A DNA stretch of 40,063 nt from Nannocystaceae bacterium (GCA_019694555.1 JAIBBS010000064.1:1-40063); one strand, 5' to 3'. Counted from the stretch's first letter, positions 1 to 10,226 are shown. Program-made: numbers and translations. Notes: generated from the letters alone by a model not told the origin.

Positions 1-61
1 GCGGCGCCGCCGCAGCGGCCGCGGCCGCCGCCGCTTCTGCGCCGCGGTCGATCCTGCGACG

Positions 62-2272
<2,211 letters not shown>

Positions 2273-2304
2273 GCGGTGCCCTCGCGCGCGCAGCCGCGGC
2301 CGGC

Positions 2305-2310
2305 TACGCT
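2305..2310 (+). promoter_or_regulatory. -10 element TACGCT for the CcmE-like gene
   Basis: TACGCT lies 7 nt before the ATG at 2318 with no Shine-Dalgarno between. It fits the TAnnnT/N6-9/start pattern seen at several genes here and implies a leaderless transcript. It also supports 2318 over the GTG at 2276. Confidence 0.45.
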
Positions 2311-2317
2311 GCGATCC

Positions 2318-2767
2318 ATGACCCGCGCGGCGATCGCCGTGGTGGCCGTGCTCGCGGCCGCACTCGCGTGCCGCGAGCCCACGGCGCCGGCGGCCGACGG
2401 CAAGGCCGCGGCCGAGCTCGCGGAGGCGATCGCGAAGTCGGTGCCGCCGCCGAGCCCCGGCGTGCTCGAGTACCTCGAGGCCGACGAGCTCGGCGCGGCC
2501 CATCGCGGCCAGCGCGTGCGCGTGCACGGCGTGGTCACGACCGATCCGATCCTCGGCAAGCCCGGCGGTGGCGGCTATCGCTTCGTCATGGCCAAGGGCG
2601 ACGCGCGCGTGACCGTCGAGTACCACGGCGTGCTGCCCGATCGCTTCCAGGCCAAGCTCGAGGTCGTCGTGACCGGCACGCTGTCGGCCGACGGCAGCAC
2701 GCTGGCCAGCGACGACCTGGTCGCGAAGTGTCCCGAGACCTACGAGTCCGGCGCGACGCCGCGCTGA
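2318..2767 (+). CDS. CcmE-like OB-fold haem-chaperone family lipoprotein with CxxxY motif
   Basis: 149 aa. Residues about 65-142 match the CcmE fold: VRVHGVV, RFVMAKGDARVTVEYHGVLPD, and a final VAKCPETY. In classical CcmE this last motif is HxxxY and the His binds haem covalently; here it is C138-PET-Y142, the CxxxY variant known from some Desulfovibrio and archaeal Ccm systems. The N-terminus (MTRAAIAVVAVLAAALAC) reads as a signal peptide ending in a possible lipobox (ALAC), whereas ordinary CcmE has an uncleaved anchor helix. No other ccm gene is nearby. A related OB-fold lipoprotein without haem function is the main alternative. The stop codon is the first base triplet of a dispersed repeat. 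Confidence 0.72.
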   Translation: MTRAAIAVVAVLAAALACREPTAPAADGKAAAELAEAIAKSVPPPSPGVLEYLEADELGAAHRGQRVRVHGVVTTDPILGKPGGGGYRFVMAKGDARVTVEYHGVLPDRFQAKLEVVVTGTLSADGSTLASDDLVAKCPETYESGATPR

Positions 2768-2845
2768 CGGCCAGTCCGCGGATGCGGACGGGTTCTCGTC
2801 GCCACAGCGTGACCGGCGTGGACAGGCACGGGGAAGCGCAAGCCG
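2765..2845 (+). repeat. Stop-codon-anchored intergenic repeat, copy C (degenerate)
   Basis: Starting with the TGA of the CcmE-like gene, this stretch aligns with the two copies at 4613-4732 and 13071-13185 read on their minus strand. Shared blocks are GCGGATGCGGACGGG (GCGAATGCTGACGGG in the others), the following TCTCGTCGC, then TGACCGG and GGCACGGGGA. About 15 bases of the middle are missing and the long hairpin is lost. It fills the convergent gap between the CcmE-like gene and the beta-helix lipoprotein. Confidence 0.7.
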
Positions 2846-2870
2846 AGGTCGTGCGCCGTCGACGACGCGA

Positions 2871-4505
2871 TCAGCCGGCCTCGAACGCGCCCGCGTCCCA
2901 TGCGACGCCCAGCGGGCGCGCGTCGCCCAGCGGCGTCACGCGGATCGACTCGCCGTAGAGCGCCTCGTACTCGCCGTACACGGCCTCCTCGATCGCGATG
3001 TCGCGTGCGGCCGAGGCCGCGCCGATCGAGAAGTCCTGCGCCGCAGGATCGGCGAACGCGGGATCGCCGGTGACGCAGGCCTCGCACGCGGCGTTGACCT
3101 GGCGCAGCGCGACGTCGGTGAGGTTGTTGTGCACCGTCACCGCGGCGGCGTCGCCCTCGTTGAAGACGTGGTTGCCCTCGCTGGCGGACACGATGTTGCC
3201 CGACACCAGCAGCGTGCTGCCGGGCGCGCCGGTGGTGCGGATGCCCGAGACCACGTCGTGGACGGTGTTGTTGACCACGCGCCGGTCGACGCCGCCGATG
3301 AGCATCATCGCCGCGTCGCGCCATGCGCTGGCCTCGTCGAACGAGCCGTCGCTGTCGTGGATGTTCGAGATGACGTTGCCGACGATGTAGCTGTCGACGC
3401 CGTCGGTGCCGTCGTCGGCGTTGCTGGCGAGGCCGATGCCGACCTCGCAGTCGAACAGATAGTTGAACATCATCCACACGCGTTCGGGACCGTACTGGAA
3501 GCCCATGCACGCACCGAAGCTCGAGTTGCTGGGGCGGTGCCCGAACGCGGCGTTCTGCGAGAAGATCACGTCCTGGGCCTGCTTCACCCAGAAACCGGTC
3601 TGCTTGTTCTCGTGGCTGACGTTGAGCCCGACGTAGATGTGGTGCAGCGAGGCATGGTTGCCGGGGCCGGCGTTGATCTGGATGCCGTCGCCGCTGTTGC
3701 GCGCCATCTCGTTGCCCACCACCCACACGTGGTGCACGTCGGCGCCGATGGCGATGCCGTGCACGTCCTGATCGAAGTCGGCGTGCACGTCACCGCCGTC
3801 GTGGATGGTGTTGCGCAGCAGCACGACGTCGTGCGCGACCATGCCGGGTTGCCACGAGACCACGCCGGTGCCGCCGGCGTCGACGCCGTTGCCGGCGATG
3901 TCGCTGTCGCGCAGCGCGAGGTGGTCGGCGGGCGCGAGCAGCACGATGCCGCCGATCGCGTCGCCCGCCGGCCCGAACGACAGCTGCTCGAGGATGCAGT
4001 AGCTGCCCGAGACCTCCCAGCCGCCGGTGATCAGGCTGCCGGGCGCGCCGCGGATGAACGCGGGCGCCTCCGCCGTGCCGGCGCAGGTGATGCCGTTGGG
4101 CGAGGTGTGGCCGATGCCGTAGGTGCCCTGGATCTCGATCACTGCGCCGGCGGGGATGGGATCGGGCAACGGATGGGCCTCGTCGACCACGAGCGTCACC
4201 TCGCCCGCGATCTCGTCGACACCGAACTCGGGCTCGGGGATGCCGATGGGCCACGTCGGCCCGTCGGGCCCGGGCCCGTCGCCGGTGTCGCTGCTGCCAC
4301 CCGAGTCGGCGCTGGTGTCCACGGTGCCCGCGCTCGCGCTGGCACTCGCGTCGCCGCTGGCGCCGCTGCTGCCGCTGCCGCCGATCGTGGTGTCGTCGCC
4401 GCCGCTGCCCTCGGCACCCGAGCCGTCCCCACCGCCGTCGTGACACGCGGCGAACGTCGCGAGCAGGATCCCAGGCCAGCGGTGGGGTGCGGCGTTGGTC
4501 GGCAT
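2871..4505 (-). CDS. Lipoprotein with right-handed parallel beta-helix domain
   Basis: 544 aa. The N-terminus MPTNAAPHRWPGILLATFAAC ends in a lipobox-like FAAC, followed by about 70 residues of Gly/Ser/Asp/Thr linker. From about 110 on, short Asn/Gly/Val-rich turns repeat (VVLLRNTIHDGG, VWVVGNEMARNSGDGIQI, YIVGNVISN, RVVNNTVHD, LLVSGNIVSA), typical of PbH1 beta-helix rungs as in pectate-lyase-like proteins. The end (GDPAFADPAAQDFSI) is the usual tail of this family. It is probably a surface carbohydrate-binding or carbohydrate-cleaving protein, but I see no catalytic triad I could name. The ATG at 4505 was preferred to one at 4535 because TATCGT sits 6 nt upstream of it. Confidence 0.85.
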   Translation of the reverse strand: MPTNAAPHRWPGILLATFAACHDGGGDGSGAEGSGGDDTTIGGSGSSGASGDASASASAGTVDTSADSGGSSDTGDGPGPDGPTWPIGIPEPEFGVDEIAGEVTLVVDEAHPLPDPIPAGAVIEIQGTYGIGHTSPNGITCAGTAEAPAFIRGAPGSLITGGWEVSGSYCILEQLSFGPAGDAIGGIVLLAPADHLALRDSDIAGNGVDAGGTGVVSWQPGMVAHDVVLLRNTIHDGGDVHADFDQDVHGIAIGADVHHVWVVGNEMARNSGDGIQINAGPGNHASLHHIYVGLNVSHENKQTGFWVKQAQDVIFSQNAAFGHRPSNSSFGACMGFQYGPERVWMMFNYLFDCEVGIGLASNADDGTDGVDSYIVGNVISNIHDSDGSFDEASAWRDAAMMLIGGVDRRVVNNTVHDVVSGIRTTGAPGSTLLVSGNIVSASEGNHVFNEGDAAAVTVHNNLTDVALRQVNAACEACVTGDPAFADPAAQDFSIGAASAARDIAIEEAVYGEYEALYGESIRVTPLGDARPLGVAWDAGAFEAG

Positions 4506-4511
4506 CGCACC

Positions 4512-4517
4512 ACGATA
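4512..4517 (-). promoter_or_regulatory. -10 element TATCGT, 6 nt before the beta-helix gene
   Basis: On the minus strand TATCGT is followed by GGTGCG and then the ATG at 4505. No Shine-Dalgarno fits in the gap, so the transcript would begin at or next to the start codon. Confidence 0.45.
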
Positions 4518-4612
4518 GGCACAGCCGCGGCGCACGCGACAGGGCCCGTCGCAGCGTGCGTGCTCGTGATCACGGTCGCGCGGGTTCGAGCACCGCGGTG
4601 CGGCGGCGCTCA

Positions 4613-4732
4613 GTCTTTGGAGAGGAAGCTCCGCTTCCTCTCCCCGTGCCCGGTCAGGACACGGTCACGGGACCCCTCTCCTTCCAGTCGCTGCGCGACG
4701 AGAGCCCGTCAGCATTCGCTGCCGGCCTCTCA
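4613..4732 (-). repeat. Stop-codon-anchored intergenic repeat, copy A
   Basis: About 120 bases, nearly identical to copy B (13071-13185) apart from a 2-base indel at each of two places and scattered changes. On the minus strand it begins exactly with the TGA stop (4732-4730) of the upstream lipoprotein gene and runs into the gap before the beta-helix gene. It contains the perfect hairpin at 4619-4643. The indels shift all reading frames between copies, so it is not coding. Confidence 0.85.
4619..4643 (-). terminator. Perfect 11-bp hairpin inside repeat A (terminator or RNA-stability element)
   Basis: GGAGAGGAAGC, a 3-base loop, then GCTTCCTCTCC form a perfect 11-bp stem, conserved base for base in copy B. 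It lies about 90-115 bases downstream of the stop codon in the sense direction. No U-tract follows (AAAGAC instead), so intrinsic termination is uncertain. Confidence 0.5.
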
Positions 4733-6211
4733 CTCGAAGCGCGCGCGCCAGACCCCGTTGCGGGGGCTGGGGCGGACGCGGACCTCGTACATCACGTCGT
4801 CGGTGTGCCACGGCGTCAGATCGTCCGTGGCGTCGGGTGCCAGGCGCAGCGACACCACGTGCACGTCACGGTCGACCAGGGTCTGCCAGCCGCCGTCGAT
4901 CACGACCAGGGGGCCGATCATCTCGTGGGGCTTCGCAGGTCCGAGGTAGCGCTCGTGCGGCAGCACGACGGTCGACCACGCGTCCGCGAGCACGGTCGTG
5001 GCGTCGAGGCTGTCCAGCGGCGCGACGATCAGGTCGAACGGTCGACCGGTGCCGTACAACCCGATGCCGCTGGTCGGCCCGTCGTCGAAGCGGAACAGCT
5101 CGCCGTCGGAGTAGGACCACGACCCGCCGGGCGGCAGCGCCAGCGGCACGATCGCGTCCTCGATGATCTGGAACACCTGCAGATCGATGCCCACGCGCAG
5201 CGCGAAGCGTCCCTCGATCACGCGGCCATCGCCGTCCACGCCGACCTCGGGCAGCGCCAGGCGCTGCCCGCCCGGCATCGCGATGACCTCGGTCCACGGC
5301 GTGATCGAGGCGCCCTCGTGCGTGACGACGACGAGCGCGCCGCGCAACACCGGCGACAGCGTCGCGCCGTCGCCGGTGTCCAGCGGCAGGCTGCCGCCGG
5401 TCTCGCGGTCGAACAGCCAGCCTTGCTCGGGCACCGTCGTCGCCGGCGGACGCCCCGATTGCCACACCACGTAGCGCTGGCTCGCGTCGGTCTGTGCCGT
5501 CGCGACCGCACCGAGCACCGCGACCGGCTCGGCCCCGGGGTCCAGCGGCACCGCGAGCAGCACGCCGTCGCTGCGCAGCGCGAGCACGTCGTCGGCGGTG
5601 TTGCCGATCACCGGCATGCCGGTCCACGCCAGGTCCCCGGCGATCCGGACGGTCTCGGGCTCGTCGCTTCCGGGCCCGAGCGTCGCGCGCCACAGCTCGA
5701 CGTGGCCCACCTCGCGGGTGTGCTCGAGCACGACCGCGTCGCCGCGCACGCGCGGCACCGTCTCGAGCGAAGGTGTGGGCAGCGGTCGCGCCGGCCATGC
5801 GCCGTCGGGATCGATCCATGCCAGCGCCCAGTCGTCGTAGCGCAGCGCGAGCCACGGGCCGGTGGCCTCGCGCGGCGGTAGCAGGCGGTCGTAGCCCGCA
5901 GCGATCACCTGCCGGTCGTTGCCGCAGCCGTCGACCGACTCGATGCGTGCGTCGATCTGCGCGAAGGCCCGCGTGGGCGGGCGCACGGTCGCGAGCTGGA
6001 TGTCGAGGATCGGCACCTCGAAGCGCCGCACGCCCAGCAGCAGACGATCCCCGTGGGCCACGGCGGCATCGAGCACGATCTCGTCGTCGCGCAGGGCGAG
6101 CAGCTGCACTGGTGCCGGCGCACCGCACAGCGGCGCCAGCTCGGCCAGCGGCATCGCCTCGTCGCCACAGCCGACGACGAGCGCGAACCACCACGGTGCC
6201 GGCCTCCGCAC
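4730..6211 (-). CDS. Lipoprotein of unknown function, probable beta-rich/propeller fold
   Basis: 493 aa from a GTG start. MRRPAPWWFALVVGC is a short lipoprotein signal with lipobox VVGC. The rest is rich in Val, Asp, Trp and short beta-type segments (VELWRATLGPG, VLALRSDGVLLAVPLDPG, WLFDRETGGSLPLDTG), suggesting a beta-propeller-like exported protein, but I do not recognise a family. There are no obvious catalytic motifs. TAGGCT lies 7 nt before the GTG, supporting this start. The gene is monocistronic, and its stop codon opens repeat copy A. Confidence 0.8.
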   Translation of the reverse strand: MRRPAPWWFALVVGCGDEAMPLAELAPLCGAPAPVQLLALRDDEIVLDAAVAHGDRLLLGVRRFEVPILDIQLATVRPPTRAFAQIDARIESVDGCGNDRQVIAAGYDRLLPPREATGPWLALRYDDWALAWIDPDGAWPARPLPTPSLETVPRVRGDAVVLEHTREVGHVELWRATLGPGSDEPETVRIAGDLAWTGMPVIGNTADDVLALRSDGVLLAVPLDPGAEPVAVLGAVATAQTDASQRYVVWQSGRPPATTVPEQGWLFDRETGGSLPLDTGDGATLSPVLRGALVVVTHEGASITPWTEVIAMPGGQRLALPEVGVDGDGRVIEGRFALRVGIDLQVFQIIEDAIVPLALPPGGSWSYSDGELFRFDDGPTSGIGLYGTGRPFDLIVAPLDSLDATTVLADAWSTVVLPHERYLGPAKPHEMIGPLVVIDGGWQTLVDRDVHVVSLRLAPDATDDLTPWHTDDVMYEVRVRPSPRNGVWRARFE

Positions 6212-6218
6212 ACACGCA

Positions 6219-6224
6219 AGCCTA
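6219..6224 (-). promoter_or_regulatory. -10 element TAGGCT, 7 nt before the GTG start
   Basis: On the minus strand TAGGCT, then TGCGTGT, then the GTG at 6211. This is the same tight spacing as at 4512, 10221 and 37314, suggesting a leaderless message. Confidence 0.42.
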
Positions 6225-6250
6225 CGCGATCGCCCGCGGCCGCGCCGCGC

Positions 6251-6841
6251 TCACGGGCCGCCGGCGAGCCACAGATAGCCCAGCGGCAGCGCCACGCCGA
6301 TGGCGGCGATCACCGCGCCACGTCCGAGCAGGCCCTTGCGGCCCGGGATCATGAACAGACCCGAGGTCGCCAGCACCAACAGGCCCAGCGCGTAGCCGTC
6401 GGCGAACCAGATCCACGCCTTCTTGCCGCGGTTGAGGTGCAGCCAGTTGGCCACGCGCAGAAACGGGCGCGGCGACTCGCCCTCCTCGAACACGTGACCG
6501 GTGCGCGGGTTGGCGTGCAGCGTGCGCTGTTCGAACGCGACCTCGAGCTCGTCGTCGCTGACGCGGTACACGTCGATCGGCGCGGCGTCGATACCGGCTG
6601 CCTTCGCCAGCACCGCCGCGGCCGCGGTGTCGTCGTCGGGCAGCGGTGCGGGCACGTCGTACTCGCGCTCGATCGCGGCGAAGCTCGGGTTCCAGTCCGC
6701 GACATGGTTCACCGCGAGTCCCGAGATCGCATAGACCAGCGTGAGCCCGACCGCGAGGTAGCCGAGATCGCGATGCAGCGCTCGCAACCACGGCCGCAGC
6801 TTGAACCGACGCTTGGGCGCGGGCGCGCTGCCGTCAGCCAT
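6251..6841 (-). CDS. PepSY-associated TM-helix membrane protein, partner of the Mo-oxidoreductase
   Basis: 196 aa. The start (RPWLRALHRDLGYLAVGLTLVYAISGLAVNH) is the characteristic first helix of PepSY-TM proteins; a soluble loop (about 55-125) follows, then NWLHLNRGKKAWIWFADGYALGLLVLATSG as second helix and a third near the C-terminus. His residues at the helix ends (HRD, NHV, HLN) could ligate haem, so a membrane electron-transfer role like that of MsrQ is likely, by inference. Its ATG overlaps the stop of the upstream oxidoreductase gene (ATGGCTGA), so the two are translationally coupled. Confidence 0.85.
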   Translation of the reverse strand: MADGSAPAPKRRFKLRPWLRALHRDLGYLAVGLTLVYAISGLAVNHVADWNPSFAAIEREYDVPAPLPDDDTAAAAVLAKAAGIDAAPIDVYRVSDDELEVAFEQRTLHANPRTGHVFEEGESPRPFLRVANWLHLNRGKKAWIWFADGYALGLLVLATSGLFMIPGRKGLLGRGAVIAAIGVALPLGYLWLAGGP

Positions 6842-7571
6842 AGCGCTCTTCCTTCCACGGATCGGCGTGGTTGTGGTAGCCGCGCGTCTCCCAGAAGCCG
6901 GGCTCGTCGCGCCGCACGAAGCGGATGCCCTCGAGCCACTTCGCGCTCTTCCAGAAGTAGAGATCGGGCACCAACGCGCGCACCGGCGCGCCGTGGGGCC
7001 GCGCCAGCCGCTTGCCGTCGAGCTCCCACGTCACCAGCACGTCGTCGCCGGTGGCCTCGGCCAGGCGCACGTTGGCGGTGTAGCCGTGCGCAGACTCGAA
7101 GATCACGTGGCGCACGCCCTCGCGCAGACCGGCCTTGTCCGCGAGGTCCTTGACGCGCACGCCCTTGAACACCGCGCCGAGCACGGTCCAGCCGGTCACG
7201 CAGTGCACGTCGACGGTGCGCTCGACCGCGCCGAAGCCGACCAGCGCGGCGAAGTCGAGCTCGAAGGGGTTGTCGACCTCGCCGTGGATCTTCAGGCGGT
7301 ACTTCGACACCGCGGCCTCGCCGGGTTCGCCGCCCATGGGCTTGAGCGCCTCGATCACGCGCTGACCCGGCGGCACGCGCGGGCGTCCGTCGGGGCGCGC
7401 ATCGGCGTGGGCGCGCGGCGTCGCGAGCACGTAGAGGCCACCGGCCAGGCCCGTGACCACGGTGCCGGCGGCAGCGCGCAGCAGGAACTCGCGTCGCGCC
7501 CGGCTGTGCGCGGGGCCATGGCGGTCCTGGGTCGGCAGCTCGGCGGAGATCAGCTCGTCGCGGTCGTCCAC
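6834..7571 (-). CDS. Tat-exported molybdopterin-dependent oxidoreductase (sulfite oxidase/MsrP-like)
   Basis: 245 aa from a GTG at 7571, preceded by GAGGTGA as ribosome binding site. Residues 23-50 hold a twin-arginine signal (ARREFLLRA, hydrophobic core, then ATPRAHA). The catalytic domain has the Mo-ligating Cys in VHCVTGW (C124) and the family segment HGAPVRALVPDLYFWKSAKWLEGI (193-216). The family includes sulfite oxidase and the periplasmic methionine-sulfoxide reductase MsrP; substrate cannot be fixed from sequence, though the PepSY-TM partner suggests quinone-derived electrons. It diverges from the mannosyltransferase gene with a 63-bp shared upstream region. Confidence 0.88.
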   Translation of the reverse strand: MDDRDELISAELPTQDRHGPAHSRARREFLLRAAAGTVVTGLAGGLYVLATPRAHADARPDGRPRVPPGQRVIEALKPMGGEPGEAAVSKYRLKIHGEVDNPFELDFAALVGFGAVERTVDVHCVTGWTVLGAVFKGVRVKDLADKAGLREGVRHVIFESAHGYTANVRLAEATGDDVLVTWELDGKRLARPHGAPVRALVPDLYFWKSAKWLEGIRFVRRDEPGFWETRGYHNHADPWKEERYG

Positions 7572-7634
7572 GGCGTCACCTCGCTCGTAGGGTATGCGAT
7601 GCCGGCGGCGGCGGTTACGATCGGGCGGCCGGAC
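7572..7634. promoter_or_regulatory. Divergent promoter region, Mo-oxidoreductase / QTMAN-like gene
   Basis: 63 bases. Minus strand: TACCCT (7594-7589), then 17 nt carrying GAGGTGA before the GTG at 7571, that is, a leadered promoter with a ribosome binding site. Plus strand: TACGAT (7616-7621), 13 nt before the ATG at 7635. Confidence 0.4.
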
Positions 7635-8756
7635 ATGCGGATCCTGTACGTCGAGCCCCACGACGGCGGATCGCACGCCGGCTTCGGTCGCGTGCTGCAG
7701 CGCGAGATCACGGCGCAATGGACCGCGATCACCCTGCCGGCGCGGCACTGGAAGTGGCACATGCGCGCCGTGGCCGCCCACGCGCGGCTGGCCCACGCCG
7801 AGGCGCTCGCGCGCGGGTTCGACCTGGTGCTCGCGTCGAGCTACACGCCGCTGGCCGAGCTGGTCGGCCTGGTGCCAGCGCTGGCGCACGTTCCCCGGGT
7901 GCTCTACTTCCACGAGAACCAGCTCGACTTTCCCACGCGCACGCCCGAGCACGCCGAGCGCGACCTGCACTACGGCGTGACGCAGCTGGTGTCGGCGCTC
8001 GCGGCCGACGTGTGCGCGTTCAACTCGGCGCACAACCGCGACAGCTTCCTCGCGGCCGCGCGCGCGTTGCTCTCGCGCATGCCCTTCGCACCGCCGGGTT
8101 GGGTCGAGGCCATCGCCGCGCGCGCGCAGGTGCTGCCGGTGCCGATCGATCTGCCCGACGTCGCGCCCACGCTCGCGCCGCCGGATGCCCACGCCCGCGC
8201 CGCGGGACCGATCCTGCTGTGGAACCACCGCTGGGAGTTCGACAAGGACCCCGACGGCTTCCTCGCCGCGCTGCGCCAGCTCGATCGCGACGGCGAGCGC
8301 TTCCGCGTGGTGATCTGCGGTCAACGCTTCGCGCGCGTGCCCGAGTCGCTGGCCTCGGCACCGTCGTGGCTGGGCGCGCGGCTGCTGCACCACGGCTACG
8401 CCGAGGATCGCGATGCGTACCTGGGCTGGCTCGATCGCGCCGACGTCGTGGTCTCGACCGCGCTGCACGAGTTCTACGGCGTCGCGGTGCTCGAGGCGGT
8501 CCACCGCGGCGCGGCGCCGATCGTGCCCGACCGGCTGTCGTATCCCGAGGTGTTGCCGGCGGCGCCGCGCTATCGCGACGCCGCGGGCCTGGTCGCGGCG
8601 CTGCGCCAGGCCTGCCGCGATCACGCGCAGGGCCTGATGCTGCGGGCCGATCGCCGCGCGTGGACGCGACCGCTGCTGACCGCTGCCGTGGTGCCGCGCT
8701 TCGCCGCGCTGTTCGAGCGCGTGATCGCGGCTCAGCCGGCGCGGTTGCGCATGTGA
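7635..8756 (+). CDS. tRNA-queuosine alpha-mannosyltransferase-like glycosyltransferase (QTMAN, former DUF3524)
   Basis: 373 aa. The N-terminal half carries the QTMAN/DUF3524 signature in order: VEPHDGGSH (6-14), LPARHWKWHMR (34-44), DLVLASSYTPLAELVGL, VLYFHENQLDFP, YGVTQLVSALAADVCAFNSAHNRDSFL. The C-terminal half is a GT-B glycosyltransferase domain with LWNHRWEFDKDPDGF (about 195-209) and HEFYGVAVLEA (about 278-288). In animals the enzyme transfers mannose from GDP-mannose to queuosine-34 of tRNA-Asp. A bacterial member should glycosylate queuosine or a related nucleoside, but this is inference. It has a strong match over its full length. The 3' end overlaps the convergent haemoglobin gene by 25 bases. 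Confidence 0.88.
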   Translation: MRILYVEPHDGGSHAGFGRVLQREITAQWTAITLPARHWKWHMRAVAAHARLAHAEALARGFDLVLASSYTPLAELVGLVPALAHVPRVLYFHENQLDFPTRTPEHAERDLHYGVTQLVSALAADVCAFNSAHNRDSFLAAARALLSRMPFAPPGWVEAIAARAQVLPVPIDLPDVAPTLAPPDAHARAAGPILLWNHRWEFDKDPDGFLAALRQLDRDGERFRVVICGQRFARVPESLASAPSWLGARLLHHGYAEDRDAYLGWLDRADVVVSTALHEFYGVAVLEAVHRGAAPIVPDRLSYPEVLPAAPRYRDAAGLVAALRQACRDHAQGLMLRADRRAWTRPLLTAAVVPRFAALFERVIAAQPARLRM

Positions 8757-9157
8757 TCGGCGAGCTGGGACAGCGCGTGCGCCAGCGCGTCGCGCAGCTC
8801 GACCTCGGGCACGCACGCCGCCAGCGCCACGCGCATGCACGACATCCACGCATCGCTCTGCGCCTGCGCGATGGGAAACGGCATGTGCCGCGCACGCAGC
8901 CGGGGGTGGCCGAAGCGCTCGATGTAGCGCGGCGGTCCGCCGAGCCAACCGCACAGGAACAGCCACAGCTTCTCGCGGCTCTCGTCGAGCGACGCGGGGT
9001 GCAGCGCACGGATGGTGCGCGCGAACTCGGCGGTGTCCATCTCGTCGTAGAAGCGATCGACCAGCGCGCGCACGCCCTCGTCGCCGCCGAGCAGCGCGTA
9101 GGGCGTGGGCGCCTCGGCCTCGTCCTGCTCGTGGTCGTGATCGTGCGGCTCTTGCAT
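8732..9157 (-). CDS. Group II truncated haemoglobin
   Basis: 141 aa with the compact 2-on-2 globin fold. Family segments are YALLGGDEGVRALVDRFYDEM (B helix with F36-Y37), LFLCGWLGGPPRYIERFGHP, and LRARHMPFPI, where H91 is the proximal haem ligand. W105 in the next helix is the G8 Trp typical of group II (GlbO) proteins. A His/Asp/Glu-rich tail of about 15 residues precedes the fold. Members bind O2 or NO and may detoxify reactive species. GAGGG upstream of the ATG is a plausible ribosome binding site and TACACT about 40 nt upstream a -10 element. Confidence 0.93.
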   Translation of the reverse strand: MQEPHDHDHEQDEAEAPTPYALLGGDEGVRALVDRFYDEMDTAEFARTIRALHPASLDESREKLWLFLCGWLGGPPRYIERFGHPRLRARHMPFPIAQAQSDAWMSCMRVALAACVPEVELRDALAHALSQLADHMRNRAG

Positions 9158-9273
9158 CGTGGACCCTCGGCCCGTCGGCGCGGACCGCGGGCCGGGGCAG
9201 TGTACGGCATCGCGTGCAGCCGACCGCGCGCCGCGCTCGCTCGCGCGCGCGCGAAATCTGCGATCATGCCGCG

Positions 9274-10209
9274 ATGCCCGCGTCTGTCCGCGCCCGCCCC
9301 TTCGCGCTGTGCTCGTGCGTGCTCGTCGGTGTCGTCGCGTGCGGCGATGCGGGCGGCGGCGCTGATGGTGACGCCGGCAGCGAGGGTGTCGACGCCGCCT
9401 CGGCCGAGGGCGGCAGCGGCTCGGGCAGCGACGGTGGCGGTGATGCGTCGAGCGAGGCCACGGCCGACGCGAGCGGCCCCGGCGAGGGCAGCTCCGACGG
9501 TGGCGCCGGCGAGGTCCCGGGCATGCCGTGCGACGAGCCCTTCACCGCGTACGGACTCGAGGGCTGCGTCAGCGAAGTCGGCGGCTACAGCGTGAAGTTC
9601 TTCCCGCCCGCCGACACCACGCCGGCGGCCCACCTCGCGGTGTACTTCCACGGCGACACCGCGGCCGACTGGGACGACGGCTGGCCGTTTCCCGCGATGG
9701 TGCAGTGGGCCAACGCGCACGACACCGTGGTGATCGCACCCAAGGCCACGACCGACTACGGCGACGGCTTGCCGGCGTGGGGCGCTGCGCAGGCGCCGGA
9801 CGCCGAGGCGGTCGCGGCGACGATCCTCGCGTTCATCGACGGCTACGGCGCACCGCCGGAGTCGCTGCTGGTGTGGAGCACCTCGGGGGGCTCGTGGTTC
9901 CTGTCGAGCTCGTTCATCGAGATCGCCGGCGGACAGATGCAGGGCGCCTTCGCGATGAGCTGCGGCGGCTCGCAGTTCTGGAACCCCTACGCCTGGGACG
10001 CGACCGCGGCGCAGCCGCGCGGGCGCTTCGCGCTGCTGTGGAACTACGGCAGCCTCGACTTTCTCGCCGAGTACGCCCAGATGACGCACGACAAGTTCGA
10101 GGCCGACGGCTTCGCGGTCGACATGCTCGTGCACGACGGCGCGATGCACTGCCAGCACCCCATCGACGAGCCCACGCTCGCGTTCTGGGAGGCCGCGTTG
10201 GGTCTGTGA
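9274..10209 (+). CDS. Alpha/beta-hydrolase-like lipoprotein
   Basis: 311 aa. The lipobox is VVAC (Cys 23), followed by about 60 residues of Gly/Ser/Asp/Ala linker. The folded part starts near 85. HLAVYFHGD (120-128) looks like the oxyanion-hole strand, LLVWSTSGGSWF (198-209) like a nucleophile elbow with Ser in S-T-S-G-G in place of G-x-S-x-G, and HDGAMHC (287-293) like the catalytic His region. It resembles pectin-acetylesterase or polyhydroxybutyrate-depolymerase type esterases; substrate unknown. The ATG at 9274 follows GATCAT by 6 nt and begins a proper signal peptide, so it was chosen over 9214. Confidence 0.75.
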   Translation: MPASVRARPFALCSCVLVGVVACGDAGGGADGDAGSEGVDAASAEGGSGSGSDGGGDASSEATADASGPGEGSSDGGAGEVPGMPCDEPFTAYGLEGCVSEVGGYSVKFFPPADTTPAAHLAVYFHGDTAADWDDGWPFPAMVQWANAHDTVVIAPKATTDYGDGLPAWGAAQAPDAEAVAATILAFIDGYGAPPESLLVWSTSGGSWFLSSSFIEIAGGQMQGAFAMSCGGSQFWNPYAWDATAAQPRGRFALLWNYGSLDFLAEYAQMTHDKFEADGFAVDMLVHDGAMHCQHPIDEPTLAFWEAALGL

Positions 10210-10226
10210 ACCGAAGTTGGTAAGGT
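10198..10226 (+). promoter_or_regulatory. Sigma70-like promoter of serC, TTGGGT-N17-TAAGGT
   Basis: TTGGGT (10198-10203) and TAAGGT (10221-10226) are separated by 17 bases, the ideal spacing. Only TCGCCC lies between the -10 and the ATG at 10233, so the mRNA should start at or near the start codon. Confidence 0.55.
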
